Assembly: GCA_015522955.1 (NCBI GenBank)
Contig: WALG01000071.1
Location: forward strand, 1-14,468
Direction: 5' to 3'
Length of the DNA: 14,468 bases
From: DHVE2 group archaeon
GTDB lineage: Archaea; Thermoplasmatota; Thermoplasmata; Thermoplasmatales; Aciduliprofundaceae
Each line of letters starts with the position of its first letter. The stretch's first letter is position 1. Positions 14,151 to 14,468 of the stretch are shown here, one piece after another. Both the position numbers and the translations under genes were made by a program. A model generated the notes under the pieces. It did no database searches and had not been told where the DNA came from. It saw only the letters and a list, made by a program, of their open reading frames with translations.

Positions 14151-14269
14151 TAGTCCAATCTATGGAGAAATTGGAGCATAATTGGACTACTTGGACTGTT
14201 ATAAGCAGAACTTGTATATGGCGGGATTTTCAAAACTCCAAGGTTCACTCCAATTTCTCAATTTCTCAA
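14151..14269. repeat. Cluster of inverted and direct TCCAA-type repeats
   Basis: Six copies of an 8-base element, A/G-C/G-TCCAA-T/G, occur within about 105 bases in mixed orientation: 14152-14159 (+), 14170-14177 (-), 14181-14188 (-), 14190-14197 (-), 14235-14242 (+) and 14247-14254 (+). They create a perfect 9-base inverted repeat (14151-14159 with 14181-14189), a perfect 12-base inverted repeat (14165-14176 with 14248-14259), a direct TTGGACT pair nine bases apart and a tandem AATTTCTC pair at 14252-14267. The stretch may be an RNA structure, a multi-site operator or a decayed mobile-element end. Confidence 0.7.
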
Positions 14270-14370
14270 CGTATATGGTTGTGAAAAATTCTATTAGAAT
14301 AAGGGAGATGTGCGTTCATAAGATTGGGCCATATAGGAGTATAGAACTCGGGATAAGTTGTAAGTAAAAG

Positions 14371-14378
14371 TATAAATA
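14371..14378 (+). promoter_or_regulatory. TATA box near the right edge
   Basis: TATAAATA is a good archaeal TATA box, predicting a start near 14400. A purine-rich GGTAAGGGG precedes an ATG at 14394, which opens only a 13-codon frame ending at 14435. The true target may lie beyond the window. Confidence 0.4.
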
Positions 14379-14427
14379 GTGAGGGGTAAGGGGATGATTG
14401 CTAAGTTTTTCGGTATTTATGAGCCAG

Positions 14428-14443
14428 AACTCTGAATAGAGTT
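14428..14443 (+). other. Small hairpin at the right edge
   Basis: AACTCT-GAAT-AGAGTT forms a perfect six-base-pair stem with a four-base loop. It overlaps the stop of the 13-codon frame that starts at 14394. Role unknown; it could be part of a leader for a gene beyond the window or chance. Confidence 0.3.
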
Positions 14444-14468
14444 GAGCTTAATTTTGAGAGAGCAATGA

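Noticed and set aside
14151..14269. CRISPR array
   Set aside because: The repeats are 8-12 bases, in mixed orientation and irregularly spaced, with no regular spacers and no cas genes nearby.
14182..14367. 61-codon frame starting TTG in the right-end repeat region, faintly like the N-terminus of a tyrosine recombinase
   Set aside because: It has a possible GGAG site, but the start and first third are built from the repeat cluster, the resemblance is weak and no catalytic domain follows. Not enough to call a gene or pseudogene.

Overview
The window reads as chromosomal DNA from an archaeon, probably a thermophilic, peptide-consuming Thermoplasmatota/Euryarchaeota member. An Aciduliprofundum-like lineage is my inference and is not proven. 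The evidence is: a CDP-archaeol synthase (CarS, archaeal ether-lipid synthesis) at the left end; archaeal BRE/TATA promoters with apparently leaderless or very short leaders on the first genes of transcription units; strong GGAGGTGAT Shine-Dalgarno sites on genes inside the operon; and poly-T tracts in place of hairpin terminators. No rRNA, tRNA, CRISPR array or intact insertion sequence was seen.

Left region (1-2714): four single-gene housekeeping units in convergent and divergent order. These are CarS (+), a macro-domain protein (-), a fumarylacetoacetate hydrolase (FAH) family enzyme (+) and a HAD-IIA/NagD-like phosphatase (-). Both convergent pairs (CarS/macro and FAH/HAD) meet with no intergenic base, each at the hexamer TAATCA, where the TAA of one gene touches the TGA of the other.

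Central region (2715-14063): after a 228-base divergent promoter region, 13 genes all run on the + strand with overlaps or gaps of at most 35 bases, consistent with one long operon. First comes a complete family-5 peptide ABC importer: membrane-anchored binding protein, two permeases and two ATPases. Next is a compact four-gene metabolic module: a hydantoin/Asp-Glu racemase-family protein, two tandem DUF917 (S-methyl-thiohydantoin desulfurase-like) proteins, and a second racemase-family protein. The tail holds a nitroreductase, a ~100-aa DUF6092-like protein, an unrecognised 199-aa protein and a YfcE-type metallophosphoesterase. The layout suggests import of a peptide or cyclised amino-acid derivative followed by opening, epimerisation or desulfuration. 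No hydantoinase or oxoprolinase is present in the window.

Most striking observation: the two DUF917 genes share 94 of their first 96 bases (all of codons 1-32 encode the same residues) and then diverge strongly. This suggests recent local gene conversion.

Right end (14064-14468): no convincing gene. It contains a pyrimidine-rich terminator-like tract, two TATA-like promoters, a dense cluster of inverted and direct copies of a TCCAA-type motif that could fold as an RNA, and a small hairpin.
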